DNA of 64,000 bases from Ekhidna sp051379705 (GCF_051379705.1 NZ_CP179868.1:1488001-1552000), one strand, 5' to 3'; positions 51,514-61,839 are shown, counted from the stretch's first letter. Numbers and translations: made by a program. Notes: generated by a model not told the origin, from the sequence alone.

Positions 51514-54151
51514 TAATACCAAATCGTCTTCACCTCCAAAATGGCCTGATAAATTCTTAGGATGGTTTTGTCATGAAGACCACCTGGAAATACTCAGGGG
51601 AGACGTGCACGAACTTTATGAAGAACGCCTGATGACCATGCGAAAATGGAAAGCAGACTTGTTCTTCCTTATCGACATTTTAGGACTGTGTCGACCATTT
51701 GCATTCAAAAAGAAAAGTCAAAACTCAACTCAAATAGCCATGTTCAAAAACTACTTTAAAGTCACTTACAGGAATTTTATAAAACAGAAGGTATACTCTG
51801 CTCTTAATGTGAGTGGACTGGCAATCGGTTTAGCTTGTTCTATTCTCATCTTTATTTACATTAATGATGAGCTGAGCTATGATAAATTTCACTCAAAATC
51901 AGATCGCATCTACCGAGTGCTGGAAAAGTTCGAGAGTGAGGGTGTAGGTGAGCACTCAGCAAGTCTTCCATTCCCAACAGGACCCGCATTCAAAAATGAT
52001 TTTAGCCGTCAAGTAGAAAGTTCTGTGCGCTTTTTCAACTTCCAGTCTCCGTCACTTGCATTGGCGAATAAGGCGGCAGACAAAGGATTCAATGAATCGA
52101 ACATCTTCTTCGCCGACTCCACCTTTTTTGATGTTTTTGATTTCGAATTATTATCAGGTAACAAGGAAACAGCACTTGATGATCCCAACTCCATTCTGAT
52201 CACACGGTCAATGGCAAAAAAATATTTCACAGACGAAGACCCAATGGGAAAGACGCTGGAATTTCAGGGAAATCAAAACCTGATGGTAACTGGAGTGCTC
52301 GAAGATGCTCCAAAAAATGCCCACTTTGCCTTTGACTTTATTGTTTCTTTTTCCAGCCTTAAATCCTCTTTTGGAGGTGGCTATCCTACCACATGGTATT
52401 GGAATCCCTGTTGGACATATATTGTCCTGGAAGAAAACACAAAACCCGAAGAATTCACAGCTCAGTTTCCTGATTTTGTCCAAAAGTACTTCCCTGATTT
52501 TATTAAAGATGACATTGAGCTACAGTTGCAACCAATAGAAGATATTCACCTCACAAGCAAGCTTGACTATGAAATTTCGGCAAATAGTGATATTAAAAAC
52601 GTATACATATTTGGTCTTGTAGCCGTTCTAGTTCTCCTCATAGCGGCTATTAATTTCATCAATCTCAGCACTGCGAGAGCTACCAATCGAGCAAAAGAAG
52701 TGGGTGTAAGAAAGTCTCTCGGAAGCGCCAAATCACAGTTGATTAGTCAGTTTATTTTCGAATCCATATTATTGACATTCACCTCACTCCTCATCGGGGT
52801 AATCATTGTCATATCTGTATTGCCAGCATTCAATGGACTTACAGAAAAATCAGTGTCAATAGCTATTCTGCTAGAACCCATATTCTTATTCAGCCTTATT
52901 GCTTCCGGTTTGATCATTGGGTTGTTTTCTGGATTCTACCCAGCCTTTGTTCTGTCCTCATTCAAAACTGTTTCTGTCTTGAAGGGAAGCCAACTCAAGA
53001 CCAGTGGGATGAACTTCAGGAAGATTTTAGTAACTGCCCAGTTTTCCATTTCAATCATGCTCATCATCGGCACATTCATCGTATTGAAACAACTTAATTT
53101 TCTACAAAACAAAGATGCTGGCTTTGACGATGAAAATGTGATAATGGTACCAGTGATCCAGTCTCCAATGGGACAACATTATGAAAATTTCAAGACGGAA
53201 GCTATGCAAAGCCCTCATATCCTTTCCATGACCGCTGTTGAAGAAATTGTAGGAACAAAATTCCAGGTCGGCAACTATCAATTTGAAGGAATGGAACAAT
53301 CCAAGCCATTCCCCAGATTCAATGTGCGCCATGACTTCATATCTACAATGAACATTCCACTGGCTGCAGGACGTGCTTACGATCAAACCATTCAGACAGA
53401 TGATTCGCTAGCGCTTGTGGTAAATGAGACGCTTGTGCAAAGCATGGGTTGGAACAGTGCAAAAGAAGCTGTCGGCAAAAGATTTAATTTCCGAGGTGAA
53501 TTAAAAGGTCGGATTGTTGGAGTAGTTGAAGATTATAATTTTGCATCCAAGCACTTCCCTATTGCGCCACTTGTCATTACGCTTAATACAAGGCCTGGAG
53601 CATTTAATCTATTCATCAAATACGTAGCTGTAAAAATTGAAGGAAGTCAGATGCAGAAGGCAATTGCAGATCTGGAATCAGCGTGGGTGTCGGTGCTACC
53701 CGAACGTCCCTTTGATTTCTTTTTTCTTGATGACAGAATCAATGATTCTTACAAATCTGAAAAAAAGCTTAGTGACATCACCCTGATATTTTCGGTGTTG
53801 GCAATTCTGGTTGCCTGTCTTGGCCTTTTTGGATTGGCCACTTTTAGCGTAGAACAACGTACGAAAGAGATTGGAGTCAGGAAAGTATTGGGAATAAATA
53901 CCTCTCAGATTATGTTTCTACTCTCGAGAGAGTTTATGATTTTGATCGGTATTTCCTTTTTGATATCCATACCACTTGCCTATTATGCACTCAATCAATG
54001 GCTTGAAGGTTTTGCATTTCGTATTGATATTCAGATGTGGCCATTCATTGTTGCTGGATTATTGACCTTTTTGATATCATCAGTAACAGTCGCTTTTCAT
54101 GCGCTCAAAGCCTCCTATATCAACCCTGTAGAAACGCTTAAGTGTGAATAA
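51500..54151 (+). CDS. FtsX/MacB-type ABC permease with N-terminal prefix domain (second copy)
   Basis: 883 aa, the same length and layout as the permease at 2.6-5.2 kb. The prefix domain (WPDKFLGWFCHEDHLEILRGDVHELYEERL) is followed by a first helix (VYSALNVSGLAIGLACSILIFIYI), a MacB core, three helices after the signature NRAKEVGVRKSLGSAKSQLI, a second half and a final helix set with QRTKEIGVRKVLGINTSQIMF. No ATPase is encoded next to it, so an ATPase must come from elsewhere or the protein acts otherwise. Substrate unknown. Its end abuts the stop of the convergent sterol desaturase gene without a gap. Confidence 0.87.
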   Translation: MPGIDNTKSSSPPKWPDKFLGWFCHEDHLEILRGDVHELYEERLMTMRKWKADLFFLIDILGLCRPFAFKKKSQNSTQIAMFKNYFKVTYRNFIKQKVYSALNVSGLAIGLACSILIFIYINDELSYDKFHSKSDRIYRVLEKFESEGVGEHSASLPFPTGPAFKNDFSRQVESSVRFFNFQSPSLALANKAADKGFNESNIFFADSTFFDVFDFELLSGNKETALDDPNSILITRSMAKKYFTDEDPMGKTLEFQGNQNLMVTGVLEDAPKNAHFAFDFIVSFSSLKSSFGGGYPTTWYWNPCWTYIVLEENTKPEEFTAQFPDFVQKYFPDFIKDDIELQLQPIEDIHLTSKLDYEISANSDIKNVYIFGLVAVLVLLIAAINFINLSTARATNRAKEVGVRKSLGSAKSQLISQFIFESILLTFTSLLIGVIIVISVLPAFNGLTEKSVSIAILLEPIFLFSLIASGLIIGLFSGFYPAFVLSSFKTVSVLKGSQLKTSGMNFRKILVTAQFSISIMLIIGTFIVLKQLNFLQNKDAGFDDENVIMVPVIQSPMGQHYENFKTEAMQSPHILSMTAVEEIVGTKFQVGNYQFEGMEQSKPFPRFNVRHDFISTMNIPLAAGRAYDQTIQTDDSLALVVNETLVQSMGWNSAKEAVGKRFNFRGELKGRIVGVVEDYNFASKHFPIAPLVITLNTRPGAFNLFIKYVAVKIEGSQMQKAIADLESAWVSVLPERPFDFFFLDDRINDSYKSEKKLSDITLIFSVLAILVACLGLFGLATFSVEQRTKEIGVRKVLGINTSQIMFLLSREFMILIGISFLISIPLAYYALNQWLEGFAFRIDIQMWPFIVAGLLTFLISSVTVAFHALKASYINPVETLKCE

Positions 54152-54970
54152 TTAATAGTCTGTTTTTATGGATTTGTTTAGTGGTAAACCAAGCTGATAC
54201 TTGATGCTTTCGTCTTTGGTCTCATCAGCTACATCCAATCCGTATTTAATTTTTCTTGGATCATCATACACGAAGGTTCCAAAAATTCGATCCCATAGTG
54301 AAAAGATATTTCCAAAATTGGTGTCTGTCCAGGGACGTTCAAAATGATGATGAAACTTGTGCACATTAGGTGTAATGAAAATATAGCTGAGTGGCTTATC
54401 TAGCCAGCTTGGTAATGAAATATTGGCATGGGTAGCATAGGTGAAGAAAATGGTACAGATACGATAGAAGACATAAAATGAAACTGGAATTCCGAAAACA
54501 ATCACAGTTGCTATGGCGAAACATTCTCGTAATAAATAATCACCGGGGTGGTGTCGTGTTCCTGTGGTCGCATCAACTTTCGTGTCACTATGATGCACCA
54601 TGTGAAACTTCCACATCCATTTTACTCGATGAAGCATGTAGTGCACCACATATTGCGCAATGAAATCCAATGCCATTACTGCAATCAATAACTCGACAAA
54701 AAATGGAAGCTCTACCATTTGGAGGAGGCCAATATTTGACTCACTAATCCAAAAGAATACACCAACAGTAGCGATTCCTACCAGCACATTAATAATCATC
54801 GAGAAAGAGAAAAAAATCAGATTGATACCATCATGTCTCCATTTTTTGTATTCATGACGAACGAGCGGAATGGCCAATTCCAATATCCAGACAAACAATA
54901 AACACGAAACTACCCACAGCAATTTTTGTATCGCTGGCAGGTTTTCAAAAATCCCGATAAAATCCTCCAT
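54152..54970 (-). CDS. Sterol desaturase / fatty acid hydroxylase superfamily protein
   Basis: 272 aa with four to five helices. The di-iron His clusters are HYMLH, HMVHHSD and HKFHHH, with the further TRHHPGDYLLRE segment typical of the family. Such non-heme di-iron membrane enzymes hydroxylate or desaturate lipids, carotenoids or sterol-like compounds; the substrate here is unknown. It stands alone; the divergent alpha/beta hydrolase gene starts 73 nt away and its own 3' end abuts the permease gene directly. Confidence 0.9.
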   Translation of the reverse strand: MEDFIGIFENLPAIQKLLWVVSCLLFVWILELAIPLVRHEYKKWRHDGINLIFFSFSMIINVLVGIATVGVFFWISESNIGLLQMVELPFFVELLIAVMALDFIAQYVVHYMLHRVKWMWKFHMVHHSDTKVDATTGTRHHPGDYLLRECFAIATVIVFGIPVSFYVFYRICTIFFTYATHANISLPSWLDKPLSYIFITPNVHKFHHHFERPWTDTNFGNIFSLWDRIFGTFVYDDPRKIKYGLDVADETKDESIKYQLGLPLNKSIKTDY

Positions 54971-55042
54971 ATTAGTAAAAATACATTAAGCGTATTTTGT
55001 TTGAAAATTCAGGGTTCAATTACAACTTATTGTTCTAGACGT

Positions 55043-56341
55043 ATGAAAGCATTCATCTTCGCCACTTTTTTTACGCTTGGTGCTTACTCATTTGCGCAGG
55101 TTCCCGGGCAAGTTTTGGACACTGTAGTTTGCCAGAATGACAAAAAACAATCCTACGCTCTGTATTTACCATCAAACTACACAACAGACAAGAAATGGCC
55201 AATTATCTACTTTTTTGAGCCTGCTGCCAGAGGCTCATTACCTGTAAAGCTCTATGCAGATGTGGCCGAAGAATTGGGTTACATCCTGGCCTGCACTCAC
55301 AACTCCCGAAATGGAAGCTATGATCAAAGCTTCACTGCTGCAGATGCTATTTTTCTTGATACAGAAAACAGACTATCCATAGATTTCGACCGAGTGATCT
55401 TGAGTGGTTTTTCGGGAGGTTCACGATTAGCTCTCTCGCTTGCTGTGATTTCAAAGGCAGCTTACGGTGTAATCGGTGTAGGAGCTGCTCAGCCGCCTGT
55501 TCCAGCATACATGGTCAAGGGAAAAAAAGATTTCAAATATGCCGGACTTGTAGGTGCAAGGGATATGAATTATCTGGAGCACAAATCATTCAGATCGTAC
55601 CTAAGTTCAATAGATATGGATAATATACTTCTGGTAAGTAATCTAACCCACACATGGCCCGATCCTGATGACTTCAGGATGTCTCTTCTTTGGATGCAAG
55701 AAGATATCGATAAATTTCAGCAAGCTGTGACAGCTAAAATACAGGCACAACAAGACTCCATTCCCTTATCCGATGTACTGGATCTAAAGGAATTGATTAA
55801 TGATGAAAGTGTTAGAATTGATTCTAAGCTGGCTAAAAAGACCTTGAAAGAAGAAGACAAAATTTTCAAAAAAGAACAGCAGCTACGAAATGCGATTACC
55901 GATTCACTAAATGCCGCATTTAGACGAGAAAATCTAGACAATAGCAGCCTCAATTGGGTGATTAGAAAGGTTCGGAAACTGAACTTACAAAAAGACAAGT
56001 CGGACAATCTTCAAGAAAAAATGATGATTGATCGAATCTTAAACTATACCGGGGCAGTCTGTTATGAATCAGGCCTAAGGATGAAAACGCAGGGATTCAC
56101 CCAAAAAGCTTTGGTAGCATTTACCATTTGGGAGGCGGTATATGAGAATACTGTATTTGCTAATTGGCTAAAAGCTCGCATATATGCTGCTGACCAAAAC
56201 TTCACACAAGCACTTGATCATTTGGAAGCTGCGCTAAAGTCAGGAAAAGTCAAAAAAGAATCAGTATATCGTGAGCCTGATTTCGAGCGTCTTCGTGATG
56301 AGCCTCGATTTAAGGAAATAATTGAAACCTACTATAATTAG
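55043..56341 (+). CDS. Secreted alpha/beta hydrolase with helical C-terminal region
   Basis: 432 aa from the ATG at 55043 (MKAFIFATFFTLGAYSFAQ, signal peptide); the longer frame from 54926 would overlap the divergent gene. The hydrolase part (about 20-230) has YALYLPSNYTTDKKWPIIYFFEPAARG, and the nucleophile elbow GFSGGSR in VILSGFSGGSRLALSLAV. The rest (about 235-432) is helical, ends in TPR-like repeats (ALVAFTIWEAVYENTVFANWLKARIYAADQNFTQALDHLEAALK). It resembles esterases/peptidases of the PHB-depolymerase type. Role unknown. Confidence 0.75.
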   Translation: MKAFIFATFFTLGAYSFAQVPGQVLDTVVCQNDKKQSYALYLPSNYTTDKKWPIIYFFEPAARGSLPVKLYADVAEELGYILACTHNSRNGSYDQSFTAADAIFLDTENRLSIDFDRVILSGFSGGSRLALSLAVISKAAYGVIGVGAAQPPVPAYMVKGKKDFKYAGLVGARDMNYLEHKSFRSYLSSIDMDNILLVSNLTHTWPDPDDFRMSLLWMQEDIDKFQQAVTAKIQAQQDSIPLSDVLDLKELINDESVRIDSKLAKKTLKEEDKIFKKEQQLRNAITDSLNAAFRRENLDNSSLNWVIRKVRKLNLQKDKSDNLQEKMMIDRILNYTGAVCYESGLRMKTQGFTQKALVAFTIWEAVYENTVFANWLKARIYAADQNFTQALDHLEAALKSGKVKKESVYREPDFERLRDEPRFKEIIETYYN

Positions 56342-56434
56342 GACTCGCAATTTCCCAATGTTATTAAGGAGTCATATCTCGACCATTTTCCCCGTCTAGA
56401 ACTAAATCATTATCAAAGATTCGTTCGACTAATA

Positions 56435-57301
56435 TTATTTCAATCTAAATACTTCTGCACCAATGGCATAAATATGTCTTTGTCCAGGTAAGGCGTTTTG
56501 CCACTTTCCCAAGCTGGCATTGCGCACAAGTTGTTTTTTGGAAAAGGTATCCACCTCAGAGCATACTATAGAGAAATAACCTGATGTTGGTTGCCACGAT
56601 AGATTTAAAAACTCGAACGTAATGAAGAAGTTCTCAGTCATAACCAAATTCTGTTCGTTCAGATCAACCTCAATCCAGCCTTCCTGGTAGGCAATATCCA
56701 TAAAGACTCCCTCGAATACATCTAATCCGGGTAATCCATCTGCAGTTTTTTCAAGCACTCGTACTCTTAATTTGGCTTTTTCAAGGGTATTGTCTCCGAT
56801 TTTTATTCTGGCTTTGGATAAATATATGGGATATGCACTGGCTTCCATCAGCTGCGCAATTTGTGCTCCCCCTTCGAAGTTGGCATAGCAAGACCCCCAA
56901 TAAAACAGTGGCTTGACACCTAGTTTTTCATAGCTTCTTTTTTCTTTTTTAGGGGTTATTTCTACAGTCCTAAGCTCCCGGATTGCTTCTTCAAGTACTA
57001 TAACAATAGCCTTGCTATTCAATAGGTGAGCAATAGATAGCTTCTTTCGTACGTGTACCACCTCAGAAAAAGTCAGTGAGTCATCCATAAACTTCGATGG
57101 AATTACTACGCGAAACAGACCATTTTCGTCGGATACCGTTCCTACATTCTCACCTACTATACCTATGGCAGCATACGGAATTGGCAGCTTGGTCTTTGCA
57201 TCCACAACCTTTCCTTTAATGATTTGATCTTGTGAAAAACCAAAATCGCAACTGAAAAGCAGTAAACAAAAAAACAGCGTCTTCATTCTTAGCCAATTCA
57301 T
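56435..57301 (-). CDS. Carboxypeptidase-like regulatory domain protein
   Basis: 288 aa. The signal peptide starts at Met1 or Met6 (MKTLFFCLLLFSCDFGFSQ; the ATG at 57286 is equally good). A CarboxypepD_reg domain (about 25-110) reads IIKGKVVDAKTKLPIPYAAIGIVGENVGTVSDENGLFRVVIP. The rest is a beta-rich region with FYWGSCYANFEGGAQIAQLM. The family is common at the Bacteroidota outer membrane, without known function. It is monocistronic, 121 nt from the asnS stop. Confidence 0.82.
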   Translation of the reverse strand: MNWLRMKTLFFCLLLFSCDFGFSQDQIIKGKVVDAKTKLPIPYAAIGIVGENVGTVSDENGLFRVVIPSKFMDDSLTFSEVVHVRKKLSIAHLLNSKAIVIVLEEAIRELRTVEITPKKEKRSYEKLGVKPLFYWGSCYANFEGGAQIAQLMEASAYPIYLSKARIKIGDNTLEKAKLRVRVLEKTADGLPGLDVFEGVFMDIAYQEGWIEVDLNEQNLVMTENFFITFEFLNLSWQPTSGYFSIVCSEVDTFSKKQLVRNASLGKWQNALPGQRHIYAIGAEVFRLK

Positions 57302-57422
57302 TTTATAAGTACGACTGAGTGAAGTAGTAAAAAGTTACGATCTGAGTGAATTTTTCCACATAGGATAAAAATATCATCAGTAAAGCATAGATTAAGTCCT
57401 ATCCATAAACAACAGAAGAACC

Positions 57423-58877
57423 TTAAAACTCGCAGTTGCCCGGTGTGCGTGGAAAAGGGATCACATCTCTGATATTACCCATTCCAGTCACAAATTGGAT
57501 CATACGTTCAAATCCAAGTCCATATCCACTGTGTGGTACGGTACCGAATCTGCGTGTATCAAGATACCACGACAGCTCTTTTCTTGGGATATTCATTTCA
57601 TCCATTCTTGCCTCAAGGTTTGTTTGTCGCTCTTCGCGCTGCGATCCTCCCACGATCTCCCCTATTCCCGGAAAAAGCACATCCATAGCAGCAACGGTCT
57701 TATCGTCATCATTTTGACGCATATAAAATGCCTTGATACCTTTCGGGTAGTTGAAAAGTATTACCGGCTTTTTAAAATGTTTTTCTACAAGAAACCGCTC
57801 ATGCTCAGATTGAAGATCGGCTCCCCATTCATCGATAAGAAACTGAAACTTCTTTTTCTGATTCGGTTTCGACCTTCTTAGAATTTCAATAGCATCGGTA
57901 TACGATACGCGCTCAAAATCATTATCAGCTACAAACTGCAAGCGCTCCAATAAAGTCATCTCACTTCTTTGATGCTGAGGCTTAGTCTTTTCCTCATCCT
58001 CTGCACGTTTATTTAAGAATGCCAAATCATCCTGGCAGTTCTCAAGCGCATGCTGAACAACATATCTTAACATCTCCTCTGCAAGATCCATTGTATCTTC
58101 CAGATCGTAGAATGCCATTTCCGGCTCCACCATCCAAAACTCAGCTAAGTGCCTGGTGGTGTTGCTGTTCTCTGCACGGAAAGTTGGACCAAATGTATAA
58201 ATCTCAGATACAGCTAATGCCGCAAGCTCTCCTTCCAACTGTCCGGACACTGTAAGATTTGTCTCCTTCTCAAAAAAGTCTTGCTTATAGTCAACTTTTC
58301 CGTCTTCTGTTTTAGGAACATTATTGAGATCCAGTGTGGTAACTCTGAACGTCTCTCCTGCTCCTTCAGCATCAGAAGCTGTAAGTATTGGGGTATGCAG
58401 GTTTAAAAATCCTTTCTTATGAAAGAATGTATGCAATGCATACGCCATTTCATGTCTTACTCGAAAAACAGCGCCAAACGTATTCGTTCTGGGCCTCAGG
58501 TGAGCTATCTCTCTCAAAAATTCTAACGAATGTCTTTTGGGCTGCAGTGGGTATTCATCTGGATGAGCTTCACCTAGCACTTCGATATTTTCTACTAAAA
58601 GCTCAACAGACTGTCCGGCTCCTTGCGATTCAGCTAATTTTCCAATCGCTGAAATACTTGCTCCGGTTGTAATTTTTCTTAAAATCTGTTCGTCCATTTT
58701 TGGCACATCAAGTACCAATTGTAAATTGTTAATGGTAGAACCGTCATTAAGCGCTATAAACGCAACATTTTTGCTTTCACGCTTTGTTCGCACCCATCCT
58801 TTTACACATAATTCTTGTCCTGATTTCCCATCATTAAGAATTTGCCTGATTTTTGTTCTTCTAATTTTGTCCACCAT
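57423..58877 (-). CDS. asnS: Asparaginyl-tRNA synthetase
   Basis: 484 aa from the ATG at 58877 (MVDKIRRTKIRQILNDGK); the frame to 58961 extends into the divergent rpoN region and is not used. N-terminal OB-fold anticodon-binding domain (VKGWVRTKRESKNVAFIALNDGSTINNLQLVLD), then the class II core with ALHTFFHKKGFLNLHTPILTASDAEGAGE, TFGPTFRAENSNTTRHLAEFWMVEPEMAF, and the end GYGLGFERMIQFVTGMGNIRDVIPFPRTPGNCEF. It charges tRNA-Asn. The insert NKRAEDEEKTKPQHQRSEM near the middle is typical of the bacterial type. It is divergent from rpoN with 62 bp between. Confidence 0.97.
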   Translation of the reverse strand: MVDKIRRTKIRQILNDGKSGQELCVKGWVRTKRESKNVAFIALNDGSTINNLQLVLDVPKMDEQILRKITTGASISAIGKLAESQGAGQSVELLVENIEVLGEAHPDEYPLQPKRHSLEFLREIAHLRPRTNTFGAVFRVRHEMAYALHTFFHKKGFLNLHTPILTASDAEGAGETFRVTTLDLNNVPKTEDGKVDYKQDFFEKETNLTVSGQLEGELAALAVSEIYTFGPTFRAENSNTTRHLAEFWMVEPEMAFYDLEDTMDLAEEMLRYVVQHALENCQDDLAFLNKRAEDEEKTKPQHQRSEMTLLERLQFVADNDFERVSYTDAIEILRRSKPNQKKKFQFLIDEWGADLQSEHERFLVEKHFKKPVILFNYPKGIKAFYMRQNDDDKTVAAMDVLFPGIGEIVGGSQREERQTNLEARMDEMNIPRKELSWYLDTRRFGTVPHSGYGLGFERMIQFVTGMGNIRDVIPFPRTPGNCEF

Positions 58878-58939
58878 CGTTAAATATTTGCGCGGCAAAA
58901 GTAACGAATGTGATATTTTTGACATATTAGGATTTGATA

Positions 58940-60376
58940 ATGCAAAAACTCTCGCTAACACAATCGCTTCAACAGAAGCTGTCTCCTCAACAGATACAGT
59001 TCATAAAGCTCCTACAAGTGCCCACAGCCGAGCTAGAAGCGCGTGTGGAAGAAGAACTGGAGGTGAATCCTGCTCTGGAAGAAGGTAAAGAAGAAAAAGA
59101 AGCGGACGAGCAATCGGAAGAGTTTGACGATGAATACGAAAGTGACACAGAGGGTATTGAAGATTATTTGCAAGATGATTACGCAGGGTACAAGATGCAG
59201 GGAGATGGTCGTAACCCTGATGAAGAAGACAAAGAATCTCCGATTTCTGTGGGAAAAAGCCTACATGAACACCTTATTTCTCAGCTTGGATATTTAAAGC
59301 TTGATGATCGGCAGAGAGTGCTCGGGCAACAATTGATTGGAAGTATTGATTCTGATGGATATATCCGCAGAGACCTTGAGGCTATCGTAAACGATCTGGC
59401 ATTTTCGCAAGGAGTGGAAACTGATGAAGAAGAACTTGAAGATCTTTTATTCAGAATTCAGAATTTTGATCCGGCTGGTATTGGAGCAAGAAATTTGCAA
59501 GAGTGCCTTTCATTGCAACTGGAGCGAAAAGATGAAGACAATGAAATTGTCATAATTGCTAAGCGAATCATCGACTCATGTTTCAATGAGTTTTCAAAAA
59601 AACATTACGATAAAATAGCACGCAAACTTAGTCTTGATAATGAAGATCTCTTGCGAGAGGCTATTTACCTGATCACAAAACTGAATCCAAAGCCGGGAGG
59701 AACGGGCGATGAAGTCGCTAAAACACAATATGTGATTCCTGATTTTATTCTCGCAAACAATGACGACAAGCTTGAACTTTCGCTCAATTCGCGAAATGCA
59801 CCGCAACTGAAAGTAAGTCGATCTTATTCGGAAATGCTGCAAGCGTACGATAAGAGTAATAAAAAGGATAAGAAGCTGAAGGAAACCGTTTCATTCATCA
59901 AGCAGAAACTAGACTCAGCTAAATGGTTTATAGACGCCATTCGTCAGCGCCAGCAAACCTTGCTTAATACCATGCAGGCAATTATTGATTTTCAGTATGA
60001 ATACTTTCTGGAGGGAGACGAGAGCAAGTTAAGGCCAATGATTCTGAAAGATATCGCGGAGCGAATCAATATGGATATTTCTACAGTTTCTCGGGTAGCA
60101 AGTAGCAAAGCCGTTCAGACTGAGTTTGGAGTTTTTCCATTGAAATATTTTTTCTCGGAAGGAATATCTACCGAGTCTGGTGAAGATGTAAGTAGTCGTG
60201 AAGTAAAGAATAAGCTTAAATCCTTCATTGATAAAGAAGATAAGTCTAAACCACTATCTGATGAAAAACTCGAAAAGGCCTTAAAAGAGTGTGGTTATAA
60301 CATTGCGAGGAGAACAGTAGCAAAATATAGGGAGCAGCTAAATATACCTGTGGCACGCCTCAGAAAAGAACTTTGA
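58940..60376 (+). CDS. rpoN: RNA polymerase sigma-54 factor
   Basis: 478 aa from the ATG at 58940 (MQKLSLTQSLQQKLSPQQIQFIKLLQVP). Region I is the N-terminal Gln/Leu-rich part. An acidic Region II follows (EEGKEEKEADEQSEEFDDEYESD). Region III includes the core-binding domain, the HTH part (LRPMILKDIAERINMDISTVSRVASSKAVQTEFG), and the RpoN box ARRTVAKYRE near the C-terminus. It directs transcription from -24/-12 promoters with enhancer-binding proteins. It is divergent from asnS and followed by a membrane protein gene. Confidence 0.97.
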   Translation: MQKLSLTQSLQQKLSPQQIQFIKLLQVPTAELEARVEEELEVNPALEEGKEEKEADEQSEEFDDEYESDTEGIEDYLQDDYAGYKMQGDGRNPDEEDKESPISVGKSLHEHLISQLGYLKLDDRQRVLGQQLIGSIDSDGYIRRDLEAIVNDLAFSQGVETDEEELEDLLFRIQNFDPAGIGARNLQECLSLQLERKDEDNEIVIIAKRIIDSCFNEFSKKHYDKIARKLSLDNEDLLREAIYLITKLNPKPGGTGDEVAKTQYVIPDFILANNDDKLELSLNSRNAPQLKVSRSYSEMLQAYDKSNKKDKKLKETVSFIKQKLDSAKWFIDAIRQRQQTLLNTMQAIIDFQYEYFLEGDESKLRPMILKDIAERINMDISTVSRVASSKAVQTEFGVFPLKYFFSEGISTESGEDVSSREVKNKLKSFIDKEDKSKPLSDEKLEKALKECGYNIARRTVAKYREQLNIPVARLRKEL

Positions 60377-60384
60377 GAATATTA

Positions 60385-60987
60385 ATGAAGATCGTTTCGG
60401 TGGTATTCCACCCGTTGCTCATGGCTACTTATTTAAGCTATGTGCTCTTTACCAAATCTCCTGAATTGTTTCCACGAGTAGTCCCTCAGGCTGTTCCTCA
60501 GTTTTTACTTGTGATTTTTATAACTACATGTCTGATGCCTGCACTGAGCATCTTCCTGCTTCGTACTTTTTCTTTTATTTCAAATCTTGAGTTGACGAAA
60601 CGAACTGAGCGAATCAGACCTTTCATCTTTATCGCATTCTACTATGTGGCATCCTCATATTTATTTGCTGATAAGCTGAGAATGGGTCCTGTTTTTATGG
60701 CCGTAATGATTGGAGTTTCTATTCTTATTGTTATCCTGTTAATCATCACCAGATGGTTTAAGATTAGCATTCACACAGCTGCAATTTGGAGTGGCGTTGG
60801 CTTTGTAAGCGCACTTACGGTGGCTATGGGCGTGAATATTGGATGGTATTATTATGCGTTAATCCTGGCTGCAGGACTCGTAGCATCTAGCAGATTATAT
60901 CTCGGCTATCATGAGCCAAAAGAAATATGGTCAGGAGCTATACTGGGATTTACATACAGCTTCCTGACCATACTTGTGATTTTTTAG
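60385..60987 (+). CDS. Membrane protein with PAP2-like C-terminal motif
   Basis: 200 aa from the ATG at 60385 (MKIVSVVFHPLLMATYLSYVLFTKSPELF), 8 nt after rpoN; the TTG that would overlap the rpoN stop is less likely. It has about five to six helices. The C-terminal SSRLYLGYHEPKEIWSGAILG resembles the third PAP2 motif (SR..LG.H...D), but with Glu/Ile in the usual Asp/acidic position, and no PSGH is visible, so catalysis is doubtful. It is translated with rpoN. The stop overlaps the stop of the convergent gene by 4 nt. Confidence 0.65.
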   Translation: MKIVSVVFHPLLMATYLSYVLFTKSPELFPRVVPQAVPQFLLVIFITTCLMPALSIFLLRTFSFISNLELTKRTERIRPFIFIAFYYVASSYLFADKLRMGPVFMAVMIGVSILIVILLIITRWFKISIHTAAIWSGVGFVSALTVAMGVNIGWYYYALILAAGLVASSRLYLGYHEPKEIWSGAILGFTYSFLTILVIF

Positions 60988-61688
60988 AATCCGGTGACGT
61001 TGATGCCAATTGTGCTCATGACAGGATCGAATCCATCATCAAATGTATCATTGAATACCGGGGATACATAGCGTTTGTAGAAGACATGCACTCCTCTAAA
61101 TCCGGCCCTTACTTGATAACCGTACCTGATTGAATTAAGGTTGAATTTACCAGTCACTTTATCTCTAACAGTTTCACCGTTGTTATTGTATTTCCACTTG
61201 GTGTGAGCATTAAGGCGTAATCCAACGATACCGCCTACTCCAAGGAATAATCCTTCACCATCCTCTGTCCCCATTGGATGAAATCGGAATTCAATCGGTA
61301 TATCCAAATACGTAGTGGCAAGCTTATTTTTATCAAAGTTTTGCGGGTTTGGACCAATTAAAACCGAGTTTAAGGTGTCATTGACTAGTACATTACTGAA
61401 CAAGGTTGCAGAATCACCCAAACTCATTTTTTCTAATCCAAGCCCAATACCATAGTTGAGCGATAGCTTGCTACTAAATGCTTTTCTTTTAGTGTAATAC
61501 AAAGCGACAGACTTGGACGACCATGTTCTTCTTTCCAGAGCTCCTGGCATAGATGACCATACGTTGAATCCTATATCAACCATCAGTTCACCTGGAATAT
61601 CAGGTCGCTTCAAACCATCTTGCGCGCTTGCACTTAAAACTAAAAGGGCAAATAGTACTCCGTATATGTATCTCATATTTTTTATCAT
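60984..61688 (-). CDS. Outer-membrane beta-barrel protein (PorT-like/PF13568 type)
   Basis: 234 aa, ATG at 61688 or 61676 (MRYIYGVLFALLVLSASAQ, signal peptide). The mature protein consists of strand pairs typical of small 8-stranded barrels (LSLNYGIGLGLEKMSLG, TTYLDIPIEFRFHPMGT, GLFLGVGGIVGLRLNAHTKWKY, IRYGYQVRAGFRGVHVFYKRYV) and ends MSTIGINVTGF with a terminal Phe, the outer-membrane insertion signal. It resembles the PorT/PF13568 group. Function unknown. It stands before tRNA-Arg(ACG), opposite strand. Confidence 0.75.
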   Translation of the reverse strand: MIKNMRYIYGVLFALLVLSASAQDGLKRPDIPGELMVDIGFNVWSSMPGALERRTWSSKSVALYYTKRKAFSSKLSLNYGIGLGLEKMSLGDSATLFSNVLVNDTLNSVLIGPNPQNFDKNKLATTYLDIPIEFRFHPMGTEDGEGLFLGVGGIVGLRLNAHTKWKYNNNGETVRDKVTGKFNLNSIRYGYQVRAGFRGVHVFYKRYVSPVFNDTFDDGFDPVMSTIGINVTGF

Positions 61689-61839
61689 GTTTCCTGCAAA
61701 GAAGAGGCTTTTTCCTTTTTTTCGTTCTTAATGAATGTTAAATGATTCAAAGCCTGAATAAGAAAAATTTCGGCAAAGATAGAATCATGGAGCAGTAACG
61801 AAAATTTTAAAGCATAATTGTTACTTTTGCGCTCCCAAC

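Noticed and set aside
57495..57881. 128-residue plus-strand frame inside asnS
   Set aside because: Antisense to the catalytic core of asparaginyl-tRNA synthetase; no domain or start signal.
60385..60987. Active PAP2 phosphatase
   Set aside because: Only a weak third motif is visible and the PSGH motif is missing.
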